The notes under the pieces are model-generated. The model was not told the origin of the DNA. It searched no databases and was given only the letters and a program-made list of their open reading frames with translations. Position numbers and translations under genes: made by a program. A DNA stretch of 64,000 nt, taken from assembly GCF_000504245.1 (NCBI RefSeq), contig NZ_KI632509.1, positions 4,429,502-4,493,501 of the forward strand, read 5' to 3'. Positions 53,068 through 61,255 of the stretch are shown here, piece after piece. Positions within the stretch are counted from its first letter, which is position 1. Every line of letters begins with the position of its first letter. Source of the stretch: Haloechinothrix halophila YIM 93223 (GTDB taxonomy: Bacteria; Actinomycetota; Actinomycetes; Mycobacteriales; Pseudonocardiaceae).

Positions 53068-54102
53068 CTACCAGGACTCCGGGGGTTCCGCGAAAGCGTG
53101 CCCGAGGTCGCGAGTGAGTGCGAGCGCGCGACGGACCCAGGCGTTGCTGGCGCCCGCGAGGCCGCAGGTCGGTGTCGGGACGGCTTGGTCTCGCAGGATC
53201 GTACGACTGAAGCCGATGCGGTCGACGAGCTGGAGCGCGGGCTCGGCCACGCCGCGCAGGTCGAGCCGTTCTGCCGGTTCGAGGGCGGGCACCAGCCCAA
53301 GCAGGAAGGCCACGCCGCCGTCCCACGCCTCGCCGATGGCGTCCAATGTGGTCGCCGGCGCGCCGTCGAGCAGGGTCGCGTCGATCGCGATGGCACCCGC
53401 CCCCGCGTGGTGCATCAGTCCGATCGGCGGACGGCGGGCGCAGCAGTGCACGATCACAGGCGCGCCGGTTGCGTCAGCGCAGCCATCGATCATGGACGCC
53501 AGCAGCGCCCGTGCTTCCGGCCCCGGAACCGAGCGCACCGTGCCGTATCCAGACGCGGTCGGCAGGGTGCCCGCGAGGACGTCGGGCAAGGTCGGTTCGT
53601 CGAGTTGCACCACGATGGTCGCGCCGGTGCGCGCGGCCAGCTCCTTGACATGTGCCGTGACGCCCTCGATCAACGACTGGGTGAACTCGCGCACCGCGCC
53701 GTGATCGGTCAGCACCCGGTGACCGCGTGGCAGCTCAATCCCTGCCGCGAGCGACCACGGCCCCGCCACCTGCGTCTTGATCACACTCGGATTGCCCGCC
53801 GTGTGCGCCGCCTGCTCGATCGCGTCGAGATCCCAACGCCGCAGGTCCTGGGCGCGTCGGTGCTCGCGACCAGAACGAGACGTCACCCGGTACCCAGTCG
53901 GCATCGACTCCACCGCGAGGTCCACAAGCAGTGCGGCGCTTCTGCCAAGCATGTCCGCGCCGAATCCGCGGTCCGGCAGTTCGGGCTGGTACGGGAACTC
54001 GGGCAGCTCGCCGAACACGGTCGCGACGGAGTCCGCGCAGTCGGTGCCGGGCATCGAGCCGATACCGGTCGCCGCTGCCACCGGCCAGGGAAACTCACGC
54101 AT
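53068..54102 (-). CDS. MetE-like (cobalamin-independent methionine synthase C-terminal-type) protein
   Basis: 344 residues, about the catalytic half of MetE. GIGSMPGTDCADSVATVFGE resembles the substrate-loop start, TIVVQLDEPTLPDVLAG carries the central Asp/Glu, and zinc-type ligands are seen in VIVHCCARRPP (His-Cys) and TPTCGLAGASNAWV (Cys). Such short actinobacterial proteins (Rv3015c position) are annotated as methionine synthases, but their methyl donor is unknown because the N-terminal folate-binding half is missing. Upstream gene mnmA is separated by a strong hairpin. Confidence 0.8.
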   Translation of the reverse strand: MREFPWPVAAATGIGSMPGTDCADSVATVFGELPEFPYQPELPDRGFGADMLGRSAALLVDLAVESMPTGYRVTSRSGREHRRAQDLRRWDLDAIEQAAHTAGNPSVIKTQVAGPWSLAAGIELPRGHRVLTDHGAVREFTQSLIEGVTAHVKELAARTGATIVVQLDEPTLPDVLAGTLPTASGYGTVRSVPGPEARALLASMIDGCADATGAPVIVHCCARRPPIGLMHHAGAGAIAIDATLLDGAPATTLDAIGEAWDGGVAFLLGLVPALEPAERLDLRGVAEPALQLVDRIGFSRTILRDQAVPTPTCGLAGASNAWVRRALALTRDLGHAFAEPPESW

Positions 54103-54150
54103 GCCTCTAGTGTCTCGCGGACCGCCGATGGTGGCGCGGAGGGCGCGCTG

Positions 54151-54209
54151 GGTGTCGCGAAGGGCTTCTTTGGGACGTCAGGTGTCGCGAAGAAGCCCTT
54201 CGCGACACC
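54151..54209 (-). terminator. Perfect 20-bp hairpin after mnmA (CGAAGGGCTTC family)
   Basis: GGTGTCGCGAAGGGCTTCTT pairs over its full 20 bp with AAGAAGCCCTTCGCGACACC around a 19-base loop. It begins 2 bases after the mnmA stop. The loop also carries a second copy of GGTGTCGCG. A relative is at 58282. Confidence 0.9.
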
Positions 54210-54211
54210 GC

Positions 54212-55312
54212 TCACGCCGCGGTCGAGGCGATCTTCGCCGCGCCAAGCACCAGGTCGCCGCCGGCATCCTCCCGGTAGAGCACGATCGTCTGCCCCGGCG
54301 CGACACCCTTCAGCGGCTCTCGCAGCTCAACCCGCACGCCGTCGCCAACGCATTCCGCGACGGCGGGCGCGGTGCCGCCGTGCGCACGGACCTGCACCAC
54401 GCACTCGGTCGGGCCGTCGAGCGAACGTTCGCTCGGCCACACCGGACGATCTGCGTCGATCCTGGTGACGCCGAGCTTGTCGCCCGAGCCGACGGTCACG
54501 GTGCCGGACACCGGCTCGAGGCTGAGCACGTAGCGCGGCCTGCCATCGGGCGCGGGCGCCTCGATGCCGAGCCCCTTGCGCTGCCCGACGGTGAAGCCAT
54601 GCACCCCGGTGTGCTCACCGAGCACCGCACCGGTCTCGTCATCGACGAGCTGGCCCGGCCGCGAGCCGAGCCGCGACTCCAAGAACCCCTTCGTATCGCC
54701 GTCCGGAATGAAGCAGATGTCGTGGCTGTCCGGCTTGCTCGCGACCATCAGCCCACGCCGCTCGGCCTCCGCGCGCACGTCGGACTTCTCCGAGTCGCCC
54801 AGCGGGAACATCGCGTGCCGCAGCTGCTCCGGGGTCAGTGAGGCGAGCACATAGGACTGATCCTTGCCCGCGTCGGCGCTGCGCCGCAGTTCGGGCACGC
54901 CGTCGACCATCGCGAGCCGCGCGTAGTGGCCGGTGGCGACCGCGTCGAAGCCGAGCGCCATCGCCTTCTCGAGCAGCGCCTCGAACTTGATCTTCTCGTT
55001 ACAGGTCACGCACGGGTTCGGCGTCCGGCCAGCGGCGTACTCCCCGACGAACGTCTCGATGACGTCCTCGCGGAACCGCTCGGCGAAGTCCCACACGTAG
55101 AACGGGATGCCGAGCAGGTCGGCTACCCGGCGGGCATCGCGGGAGTCCTCGATGGTGCAGCAGCCGCGCGCGCCGGTGCGCAGCGTACCCGGCTTGGCCG
55201 ACAGCGCCAGGTGCACGCCGACGACCTCGTGCCCCGCGTCAACCGCGCGCGCCGCCGCGACGGCGGAGTCAACGCCGCCACTCATCGCGGCGAGCACCGT
55301 CATCTTGCTCAT
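54212..55312 (-). CDS. mnmA: tRNA-specific 2-thiouridylase
   Basis: 366 residues. The PP-loop [20 protein letters not shown] (8-27), catalytic Cys in [12 protein letters not shown] (about 102), a second Cys in [12 protein letters not shown] (about 200) and the insertion domain are in order. It thiolates U34 of Glu, Gln and Lys tRNAs, using sulfur from the cysteine desulfurase encoded just upstream. ATG overlaps the iscS stop (ATGA). Confidence 0.96.
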   Translation of the reverse strand: MSKMTVLAAMSGGVDSAVAAARAVDAGHEVVGVHLALSAKPGTLRTGARGCCTIEDSRDARRVADLLGIPFYVWDFAERFREDVIETFVGEYAAGRTPNPCVTCNEKIKFEALLEKAMALGFDAVATGHYARLAMVDGVPELRRSADAGKDQSYVLASLTPEQLRHAMFPLGDSEKSDVRAEAERRGLMVASKPDSHDICFIPDGDTKGFLESRLGSRPGQLVDDETGAVLGEHTGVHGFTVGQRKGLGIEAPAPDGRPRYVLSLEPVSGTVTVGSGDKLGVTRIDADRPVWPSERSLDGPTECVVQVRAHGGTAPAVAECVGDGVRVELREPLKGVAPGQTIVLYREDAGGDLVLGAAKIASTAA

Positions 55313-56514
55313 GTGCGCACCCCCTCGGCGTCGCTCTGCTTACCGGTAAGACCCGCCTTGCGTGCCCGTGCGACGACCCCGCCGATTTCCGCGAGCAGCG
55401 CGTCGACGTCTTCCTTGGTCGAAGTATGGCCGAGCGAGAACCGCAACGACCCGCGCGCCGACTGCTCGTCGACGCCCATCGCGAGCAACACGTGACTCGG
55501 CTGTGCCACCCCGGCCGTGCATGCCGAGCCGGTGGAGCACTCGATGCCCTTGGCGTCGAGCAGCATCAGCAGGCTGTCGCCCTCGCAGCCGGGGAAACTG
55601 AAGTGCGCGTTGCCCGCGAGCCGCTGATCGCTGTCGAGCGGCGCGCCGTTCAGCACGGCATCGTCCACCTGCTCCAGCACGCCACCCACGAGTGCGTCTC
55701 GCAGCGCGCTCAGGTCGGCGACGCGCCCAGGGATGTCGGTGGTGGCCTCCCGCACCGCCGCCGCGAAGGCGTGCACGCCGGGGACGTCGAGAGTGCCGGA
55801 CCGCACGTCGCGCTCCTGGCCGCCGCCGTGCAGCAGCGGCGTGCACTCGACGTCGCGCGCCAGCAGCAACGCGCCGACACCGTATGGGCCGCCGAGCTTG
55901 TGACCGGTCAGGGTGAGCGCGCTGGCCCCGCTCGCGGCGAAATCGACATCGACCGCGCCAACGGCCTGCACCGCATCGGTGTGCAGCGGAACGTCGAACT
56001 CCGCGCAGACCTCCGCGATGCCTGCGATGCGGTTGACGGTGCCGACCTCGTTGTTCGCCCACATGACGGTGACCAACGCCACGTCGTCCGGGTTGGTCTC
56101 GATCGCGGCGCGAACAGTCTCCGGCAGCACCTGACCGGTCGCGTCGACCGGGAGCCAGGTGATCTCGGCACCCGCGTGCTCGGCAAGCCACTCGACGCTG
56201 TCCAGCACGGCGTGGTGCTCCACGGACGACACCAACACCCGGGTGCGGGCAGGGTCGGCCTTACGACGTGCCCAGTAGATGCCCTTGACGGCGATGTTGT
56301 CGCTCTCGGTGCCGCCACCGGTGAAAAGCACCTCGGACGGTCGCGCGCCGAGCGCCTCGGCGATGGCCTCGCGGGCCTCCTCGACCCTGCGGCGGGAACG
56401 CCTGCCCGAGGAATGCAACGACGAGGCGTTGCCGGTGTCCGACAGCGCCTCGGTCATCGCCGCAACGGCGCGCGGCGACATCGGGGTGGTCGCCGCGTGG
56501 TCAAGGTAGGTCAT
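55309..56514 (-). CDS. iscS: Cysteine desulfurase (NifS/IscS family)
   Basis: 401 residues. The PLP Lys is in [15 protein letters not shown] (about 205), substrate segments [10 protein letters not shown] and [12 protein letters not shown] are present, and the active Cys is in [20 protein letters not shown] (about 332). It donates sulfane sulfur, here probably to MnmA, with which it overlaps by 4 bases. Acts in the cytoplasm; could also serve Fe-S assembly. Confidence 0.95.
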   Translation of the reverse strand: MTYLDHAATTPMSPRAVAAMTEALSDTGNASSLHSSGRRSRRRVEEAREAIAEALGARPSEVLFTGGGTESDNIAVKGIYWARRKADPARTRVLVSSVEHHAVLDSVEWLAEHAGAEITWLPVDATGQVLPETVRAAIETNPDDVALVTVMWANNEVGTVNRIAGIAEVCAEFDVPLHTDAVQAVGAVDVDFAASGASALTLTGHKLGGPYGVGALLLARDVECTPLLHGGGQERDVRSGTLDVPGVHAFAAAVREATTDIPGRVADLSALRDALVGGVLEQVDDAVLNGAPLDSDQRLAGNAHFSFPGCEGDSLLMLLDAKGIECSTGSACTAGVAQPSHVLLAMGVDEQSARGSLRFSLGHTSTKEDVDALLAEIGGVVARARKAGLTGKQSDAEGVRT

Positions 56515-56546
56515 CGCCTTTCAAGGGTAACCGGGGCGGCAGCGCG

Positions 56547-56616
56547 CCGGCGCGTGGTGCGCGGTATGACGCTTGCACCACACCCAACGCCGCGAAGGCG
56601 TCATTCACCGCGCCGG
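56547..56616. repeat. Imperfect inverted repeat at the 3' end of the acyltransferase gene
   Basis: CCGGCGCG...ATGACGC (56547-56572) can pair with GCGTCAT...CGCGCCGG (56598-56616); the second arm includes the gene's stop codon. GTGAATGACGCCTTCGCGGC on the minus strand looks like a dispersed motif. Confidence 0.45.
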
Positions 56617-57417
56617 CACGGGTACGTCCCTGCCGACCGGCGCCACGACGTCGCGGCCGAGGGCGGAGTGCACGGCGGCCTCGGTCAGCCGCGCGAGTTC
56701 CCCTCGGTCGCGAGCACGTCCCGGCGCGATCTCGTCGCACACGAAGACCTCGACGACGAGCCCGCGCAGCCGCAGCACCCGCCGGACGGACGCCAGCAAC
56801 GAGTCCGGGCCGAGGAACGCGGGCCGGGTCGTCTCGGTGCCGCCCGCGAGCCGGTAGCGCAACGCGACCGGCCGCACCGGGACGCCGCCGTCGATGGCCG
56901 CCTGGAACGGCGCTGGTACGAACCGCCCGCTCGCCGCGCCACACCACGTCGTGCCCTCGGCGGAGACGTTGACCAGCGCGCCCGCCCGCAGCGCGGCGGC
57001 CAACTCCGCGACGGTGGCGGGCAGTGTCGAGAGGCGTTCCCTGTCGACGAAGATCGTCCCCGCCCGCGCGATGAGACCGCCGACCACCGGCCACGACGCG
57101 ATCTCGGCCTTCGCCAGCGCCCGCATCGGGGTGACGGCGTTGACCGCGAGGATGTCCAGCCAGGAGATGTGATTGCTGGCAACCAGCGCGCCACGTCCTG
57201 ATGGCGGCAGCTCGCCATGCACCACGAGCCGCGCCCCGCACGCCCGCAGCACCCTGACGCACCGCTGACTGGGTGGCGTCCGATGCAGCACGGCCGCGGC
57301 AATCGCGCCGAGCAGCCGAATCGCCCGCACGAGCACCCTGAGCACGCCAACTTTCGGCGCGGTGTCGACACAGCTCGGCCCGCACGGCGAGGTTGGCATC
57401 CACGGGTGGGCGCGCAT
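56605..57417 (-). CDS. 1-acyl-glycerol-3-phosphate acyltransferase-like protein (PlsC/OlsA type)
   Basis: 270 residues. Acyltransferase motifs: NHISWLDI (HX4D, about 82-89), FVDRERL (motif II), NVSAEGTTWCGA (EGT-type motif III, about 148-159) and the Pro motif VPVRPVALRY. A hydrophobic helix at 30-45 should attach it to the membrane. ATG 57417 is the base after the stop of the OlsB-like gene. In bacteria that make ornithine lipids, OlsB makes lyso-ornithine lipid and OlsA adds the second chain, which fits this pair; a general PlsC role is the alternative. Confidence 0.85.
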   Translation of the reverse strand: MRAHPWMPTSPCGPSCVDTAPKVGVLRVLVRAIRLLGAIAAAVLHRTPPSQRCVRVLRACGARLVVHGELPPSGRGALVASNHISWLDILAVNAVTPMRALAKAEIASWPVVGGLIARAGTIFVDRERLSTLPATVAELAAALRAGALVNVSAEGTTWCGAASGRFVPAPFQAAIDGGVPVRPVALRYRLAGGTETTRPAFLGPDSLLASVRRVLRLRGLVVEVFVCDEIAPGRARDRGELARLTEAAVHSALGRDVVAPVGRDVPVPAR

Positions 57418-58185
57418 CTACCCGGCTCCGAGGAAGTAACGGAGGTAGCGGTCGTTGAGCTGGTGCAGGTCGAGCAGCACGAAGAAGTCCGCGACGCCGA
57501 AGTCGGGGTCATGCGCGGGCGGGCCGCACACCCGCGCGCCCAGCCGCAGGTAGCCACGCAGCAGTGGCGGCAGCATCGGCCGTTGCCGACGTGGGACGCC
57601 GGAATCGTCCCAGGGATACAACGGCCTGATGCGCTGGGTGGCTGGCGCGTAGTGCTTGGCGAGCACCGTGTCCCAGACGCCAGCGGCGAGCGCGCCCCCG
57701 TCGGCGAGTGGCACGGACGCGCATCCGACGAGGTAGCGGTGTCCTGACAACAGCATGTAGCGCGCGATACCTGCCCAGGCCAGGCTGACGACGGCGCCGC
57801 TGCGGTGGTCAGGGTGCACGCAGGAGCGACCGGTCTCGACCAGGCTCTCCCGCAGCGGGTCGAGCGCGGTGAGGTCGAACTCGGCGTCGGCGTAGAGGCC
57901 ACCGGCCAGCGCGGCCCTGTCCGGCGGCAGCATCCGGTAGGTGCCGACGACCGCGCCCGAGGCGTCGTCGCGGACGACGAGGTGGTCGCAGTAGGAGTCG
58001 AAGAAGTCCACATCGAGGCCGTCGACCGGGCTGGCCAGCCGGGCGCCCATCTCCCCGGCGAACACGTGGTGGCGGAGTCGTTGGGCGGCGACGACCTCGT
58101 CGGTACCGCGCGCGACGCGCAGCGAGTAGCGCGGAGGCGCGTTCTCGGTGTCATCCGTGCTGGTAAGCAGGAGTGAAGATGTCAT
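57418..58185 (-). CDS. Acyl-ACP:ornithine N-acyltransferase-like GNAT protein (OlsB type)
   Basis: 255 residues. The family pattern starts RVARGTDEVVAAQRLRHHVF and continues FAGEMGARL, FDSYCDHLVVRDDASGAVVG and GRSCVHPDHRSGAVVSLAWA, as in autoinducer-synthase/OlsB-type GNATs. It is the first gene of a two-gene unit with an OlsA-like acyltransferase. The same pair is in mycobacteria (Rv3027c-Rv3026c). Ornithine lipid synthesis is an inference from family and pairing, not shown. Confidence 0.78.
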   Translation of the reverse strand: MTSSLLLTSTDDTENAPPRYSLRVARGTDEVVAAQRLRHHVFAGEMGARLASPVDGLDVDFFDSYCDHLVVRDDASGAVVGTYRMLPPDRAALAGGLYADAEFDLTALDPLRESLVETGRSCVHPDHRSGAVVSLAWAGIARYMLLSGHRYLVGCASVPLADGGALAAGVWDTVLAKHYAPATQRIRPLYPWDDSGVPRRQRPMLPPLLRGYLRLGARVCGPPAHDPDFGVADFFVLLDLHQLNDRYLRYFLGAG

Positions 58186-58281
58186 GCCCGTAGATGTACG
58201 GGCCGGCCATGAACCGCACTTGGTGACACGACAGGCATGCGGTGCACAGCGCGTGAACGTGCGGTGAGGCTCCAGACAGCA

Positions 58282-58326
58282 CGAAGGGCTCCTTCAGGAC
58301 GTCATGCGTCCCGAAGAAGCCCTTCG
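58282..58326 (-). terminator. Hairpin after etfA (CGAAGGGCTTC family)
   Basis: CGAAGGGCTCCTTCAGGACG and CGTCCCGAAGAAGCCCTTCG pair in 18 of 20 positions with loop TCATG, 18 bases after the etfA stop. Confidence 0.8.
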
Positions 58327-58344
58327 CGTCAACTCGCCGGAGCG

Positions 58345-59304
58345 TCAGCCCTTGCGCTTGGCGACTTCCTCCTGCAGCTGCGGAGCGACCTGGAACAGGT
58401 CACCCACGATGCCGTAGTCGGCGATCTCGAAGATCGGTGCCTCGGGGTCCTTGTTCACCGCGACGATCGTCTTCGACGTCTGCATACCGGCACGGTGCTG
58501 GATAGCACCGGAGATGCCCAGCGCGATGTACAGCTGCGGCGAGACCGTCTTGCCGGTCTGGCCCACCTGGAACTGCGCGGGGTAGTAGCCGGAGTCGACG
58601 GCGGCACGTGAGGCGCCGACGGCGGCGCCCATCGCGTCCGCGAGACCCTCGATCACGGAGAACTGCTCGGCGCTGCCGACACCACGACCCCCGGAGACGA
58701 CGACCGAGGCCTCGGTCAGCTCCGGCCGGTCGCCACCGACGACCGGCTCGACACCGGTGACCTTGGCGGCCTTCGCGGCGTCGACGGCGGGGACGTCGAC
58801 GCTCTCCTCAGCGGCCGCGCCCTGCGCCTGCTCGGCGTCGACGCTGCCGGGACGCACGGAGATGACCGGCGCGCCCTTGGTGGACTTCGACTTCACGGTG
58901 AAGCCGCCACCGAAGATGGACTGCTCGACCGTGCCGTCACTTTCGACGCCGACGGCGTCGACGAGCAGACCGGAGCCAGTCCGCAGCGCCAGGCGAGCAG
59001 AGACCTCCTTGCCCTCCGGCGTCGCGGCGACCAGCACCGCAGCGGGTGACGTCTTCTCCGCCAGCGCGGCGAGCACCTCAACCTTCGGGGCCACGTGGTA
59101 GGACGCCGCGTCGTCGGACTCAGCGGCGTAGACCTTCGCCGCGCCGAAGGACGCCAGCGTCTCCTTCGCCTTGCCAGCCGTGCCGGGCGCGCCGACAACG
59201 ACGGCCGATGGCTCACCAAGCGCACGAGCCGCGGTCAGCAGTTCGGTGGTGACTTTCTTGACCTCGCCGTCAACGTGGTCGACGAGTACCAGGACTTCAG
59301 CCAT
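58345..59304 (-). CDS. etfA: Electron transfer flavoprotein, alpha subunit
   Basis: 319 residues. The C-terminal FAD domain has [20 protein letters not shown] (about 205), [20 protein letters not shown] (about 236) and [20 protein letters not shown] (about 256). Strong GAGGAGG before ATG 59304. With EtfB it accepts electrons from acyl-CoA dehydrogenases. It follows etfB by 30 bases. Confidence 0.97.
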   Translation of the reverse strand: MAEVLVLVDHVDGEVKKVTTELLTAARALGEPSAVVVGAPGTAGKAKETLASFGAAKVYAAESDDAASYHVAPKVEVLAALAEKTSPAAVLVAATPEGKEVSARLALRTGSGLLVDAVGVESDGTVEQSIFGGGFTVKSKSTKGAPVISVRPGSVDAEQAQGAAAEESVDVPAVDAAKAAKVTGVEPVVGGDRPELTEASVVVSGGRGVGSAEQFSVIEGLADAMGAAVGASRAAVDSGYYPAQFQVGQTGKTVSPQLYIALGISGAIQHRAGMQTSKTIVAVNKDPEAPIFEIADYGIVGDLFQVAPQLQEEVAKRKG

Positions 59305-59334
59305 GGTTGTTTTCCTCCTCTTCGCCGCAGCTCG

Positions 59335-60123
59335 TCAGATAAGTTTCTGGCCGACCAGGTACTCGGCGATCTTCGTGCCGCCGTCGCCGTCGTCCTCGAC
59401 CTTCTCGCCAGCCGTACGCGGCGGCTTCGGCGCGGCCTCCGACACCGTGGACCAGGCGTTGTCGAGGCCGACCTCGCCCGCGTCGAGGCCAAGGTCAGCG
59501 ACAGTAAGCGTCTCGACCGGCTTCTTCTTGGCCGCCATGATGCCCTTGAACGACGGGTAGCGCGGCTCGTTGATCTTCTCGGTGACCGACACGACCGCGG
59601 GCAGGTTCGCCTCGAGGTGGGTGATGCCCTCGTCAGCGGTCTCGCGGTCCACCTTGATGGCCGAGCCCTCAACGCTGACGTGGTGCGCGTAGGTCAGCTG
59701 CGGCATGCCGAGCAGCTCGGCGAGCAGCGCGGGGACGGCACCGGCGCCACCGTCGGACGACTCGTTACCGGCGATGACCAGGTCCACACCCTCGACCTTG
59801 CCGATGGCCGCGGCGATGACCTTGGCGGTGGCGAGGATGTCGGAGCCGTGCAGCGCCTCGTCGGAGACGTGGATGGCCTTGTCCGCACCCATCGACAGCG
59901 CCTTGCGGATGGCGTCGGTAGCGCGGTCGGGGCCGACACACAGGACGGTGACCTCGCCCTCGCCGGCCTCCTTGATCTTCAGCGCCTCTTCGACGGCGCG
60001 CTCATTGATCTCGTCGAGCACCGCGTCGGCGGACTCGCGATCAAGCGTGTGGTCAGTCTCGGCGAGCTTGCGCTCCGAGTAGGTGTCAGGCACCTGCTTG
60101 ACCAGGACAACGATGTTGGTCAT
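59335..60123 (-). CDS. etfB: Electron transfer flavoprotein, beta subunit
   Basis: 262 residues from ATG 60123, MTNIVVLVKQVPDTYSERKL. AMP-binding and recognition-loop features: DRATDAIRKALSMGADKAIH and DLVIAGNESSDGGAGAVPAL; the signature VEANLPAVVS-type is HLEANLPAVVSVTEKINEPR. With EtfA it shuttles electrons from dehydrogenases to a membrane quinone reductase, probably the EtfD-like protein encoded at 61256. Confidence 0.97.
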   Translation of the reverse strand: MTNIVVLVKQVPDTYSERKLAETDHTLDRESADAVLDEINERAVEEALKIKEAGEGEVTVLCVGPDRATDAIRKALSMGADKAIHVSDEALHGSDILATAKVIAAAIGKVEGVDLVIAGNESSDGGAGAVPALLAELLGMPQLTYAHHVSVEGSAIKVDRETADEGITHLEANLPAVVSVTEKINEPRYPSFKGIMAAKKKPVETLTVADLGLDAGEVGLDNAWSTVSEAAPKPPRTAGEKVEDDGDGGTKIAEYLVGQKLI

Positions 60124-60360
60124 GGGTCCTCTTCGACCTCCGTATCTCTGCCTCACCCCGGCGTTGCCGGTCGCGCGGCGCTGGTGCTCGTCTCTGCGGT
60201 GTCACGCACTCCCGCACTCAACCTAAGCGCGCGGCGGTGAATCCGCTCTCTGGACGCATCGGACGACGCCCGCTCCTTGGCCTTACTGACCGGTAGATTA
60301 GGCGTCTTTCGCGCGTCGGCAACGCCGGGGTGACAGCTTTCACCTGGATGCGTGTTTTCC

Positions 60361-60400
60361 TTGGACTATCGTCCAAAAAGTTTGCTGCACTTTCGTGCAG
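60361..60400. other. Two adjacent small hairpins in the etfB/HNH-like gene gap
   Basis: The 378-base gap 60124-60501 has no gene. It is A/T-richer near 60290-60420 and holds TTGGAC-TATC-GTCCAA (60361-60376) and CTGCAC-TTTC-GTGCAG (60385-60400), both perfect 6-bp stems with four-base loops. TTGACA at 60442 could be a -35 for the gene at 60502, but its -10 is weak. Confidence 0.5.
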
Positions 60401-60501
60401 GTTCTTTACGCCTCTCGTCGGCGCACGTCAATCGGTTCTCGTTGACAACCTGACGTGGCGATCGTCACACTATTCAGGCTGCCGAACGAGAGGACCGGTC
60501 C

Positions 60502-61098
60502 ATGGGGTTGGAGACCGCGCACGCATCAGCTCAATCAGGTACGACCGCACTCGCCGATCACGCGCTCTCCGCCCAAATACTCGCGGCGCATCGAGACGAC
60601 ACCGCATGGCTCAACGACCACGTCGAGGGCTGCGTGCATCCCTGGCTGGACGGCTACACCTGCGCGTACTGCGAGCTGCCCGTCCGCACCGACGGCGACC
60701 ATCGCCACCCGGGCTACGGCGTCGTCGAGCACACCGACGGGCCTGCCGCCGCCACCGACCCGGACGCGCCGCTTCGCGTGCTGCACCGGTTCTGCAACCG
60801 CATGCGCAAGTGCCACACAACTCCGAACAGCACGGCCAATGGAGCGAGCGCCGACGACGTCGAGCACTACGGCATCGCACTACGACGCGCCTGGCTCGGC
60901 TGGGCCACCGACCAGTTCGTCAAAGGCGTCAAGGAGCGGCACTTCGGTGCCAAGCACTACGAACGCCTCGGTCTCCACCCGGACAAGCTCCGCAATCCCA
61001 CGCTGTTCCGGAAGTACTGGCTGGTGCGCAAGATGCGCTGTGCGGCCCACGCGATTCACTACTACTCCGGCCTGCCGCGTAGACCCACCCGGGACTGA
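60502..61098 (+). CDS. HNH/treble-clef-like protein of unknown function
   Basis: 198 residues from ATG 60502 (AGAGGA upstream). After a helical N-terminus it has CAYCELPVRTDGDHRHPGYG (about 54-73), then VLHRFCNRMRKCH (about 93-105). The spacing CxxC ... DH.H ... CN is like the zinc-knuckle HNH core of endonuclease VII-type nucleases, though the expected Asp-His-Asp-His is Asp-His-Arg-His. The C-terminal part (about 120-198) is basic and helical, ending RPTRD. It has not been linked to a partner. Two other long frames over the same DNA lack its codon bias. The nuclease label is tentative. Confidence 0.6.
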   Translation: MGLETAHASAQSGTTALADHALSAQILAAHRDDTAWLNDHVEGCVHPWLDGYTCAYCELPVRTDGDHRHPGYGVVEHTDGPAAATDPDAPLRVLHRFCNRMRKCHTTPNSTANGASADDVEHYGIALRRAWLGWATDQFVKGVKERHFGAKHYERLGLHPDKLRNPTLFRKYWLVRKMRCAAHAIHYYSGLPRRPTRD

Positions 61099-61200
61099 AC
61101 GCCTGGTAGCGGCGGGTGATGAATTCCGGCCGCTGGTATCACCGCTGGTGGTGATAACGCTGCTGGAGCAGCGGCACCATCCGTGTCTCACTTCACACGA

Positions 61201-61226
61201 GCGCCAACGGCGCGCTACGTTGGCGC
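61201..61226 (+). promoter_or_regulatory. Inverted repeat upstream of etfD
   Basis: GCGCCAAC and GTTGGCGC form a perfect 8-bp repeat around a 10-base spacer, 29 bases before the etfD start. Could be an operator or the terminator of the HNH-like gene. Confidence 0.5.
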
Positions 61227-61255
61227 AATTACAGATTGTGTGATGCGGAGGCGCT

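Noticed and set aside
60330-61243. Two other long plus-strand frames over the HNH-like gene
   Set aside because: Their products are Arg/Thr/Ser-rich low-complexity; the frame from 60502 has balanced composition and a ribosome site.
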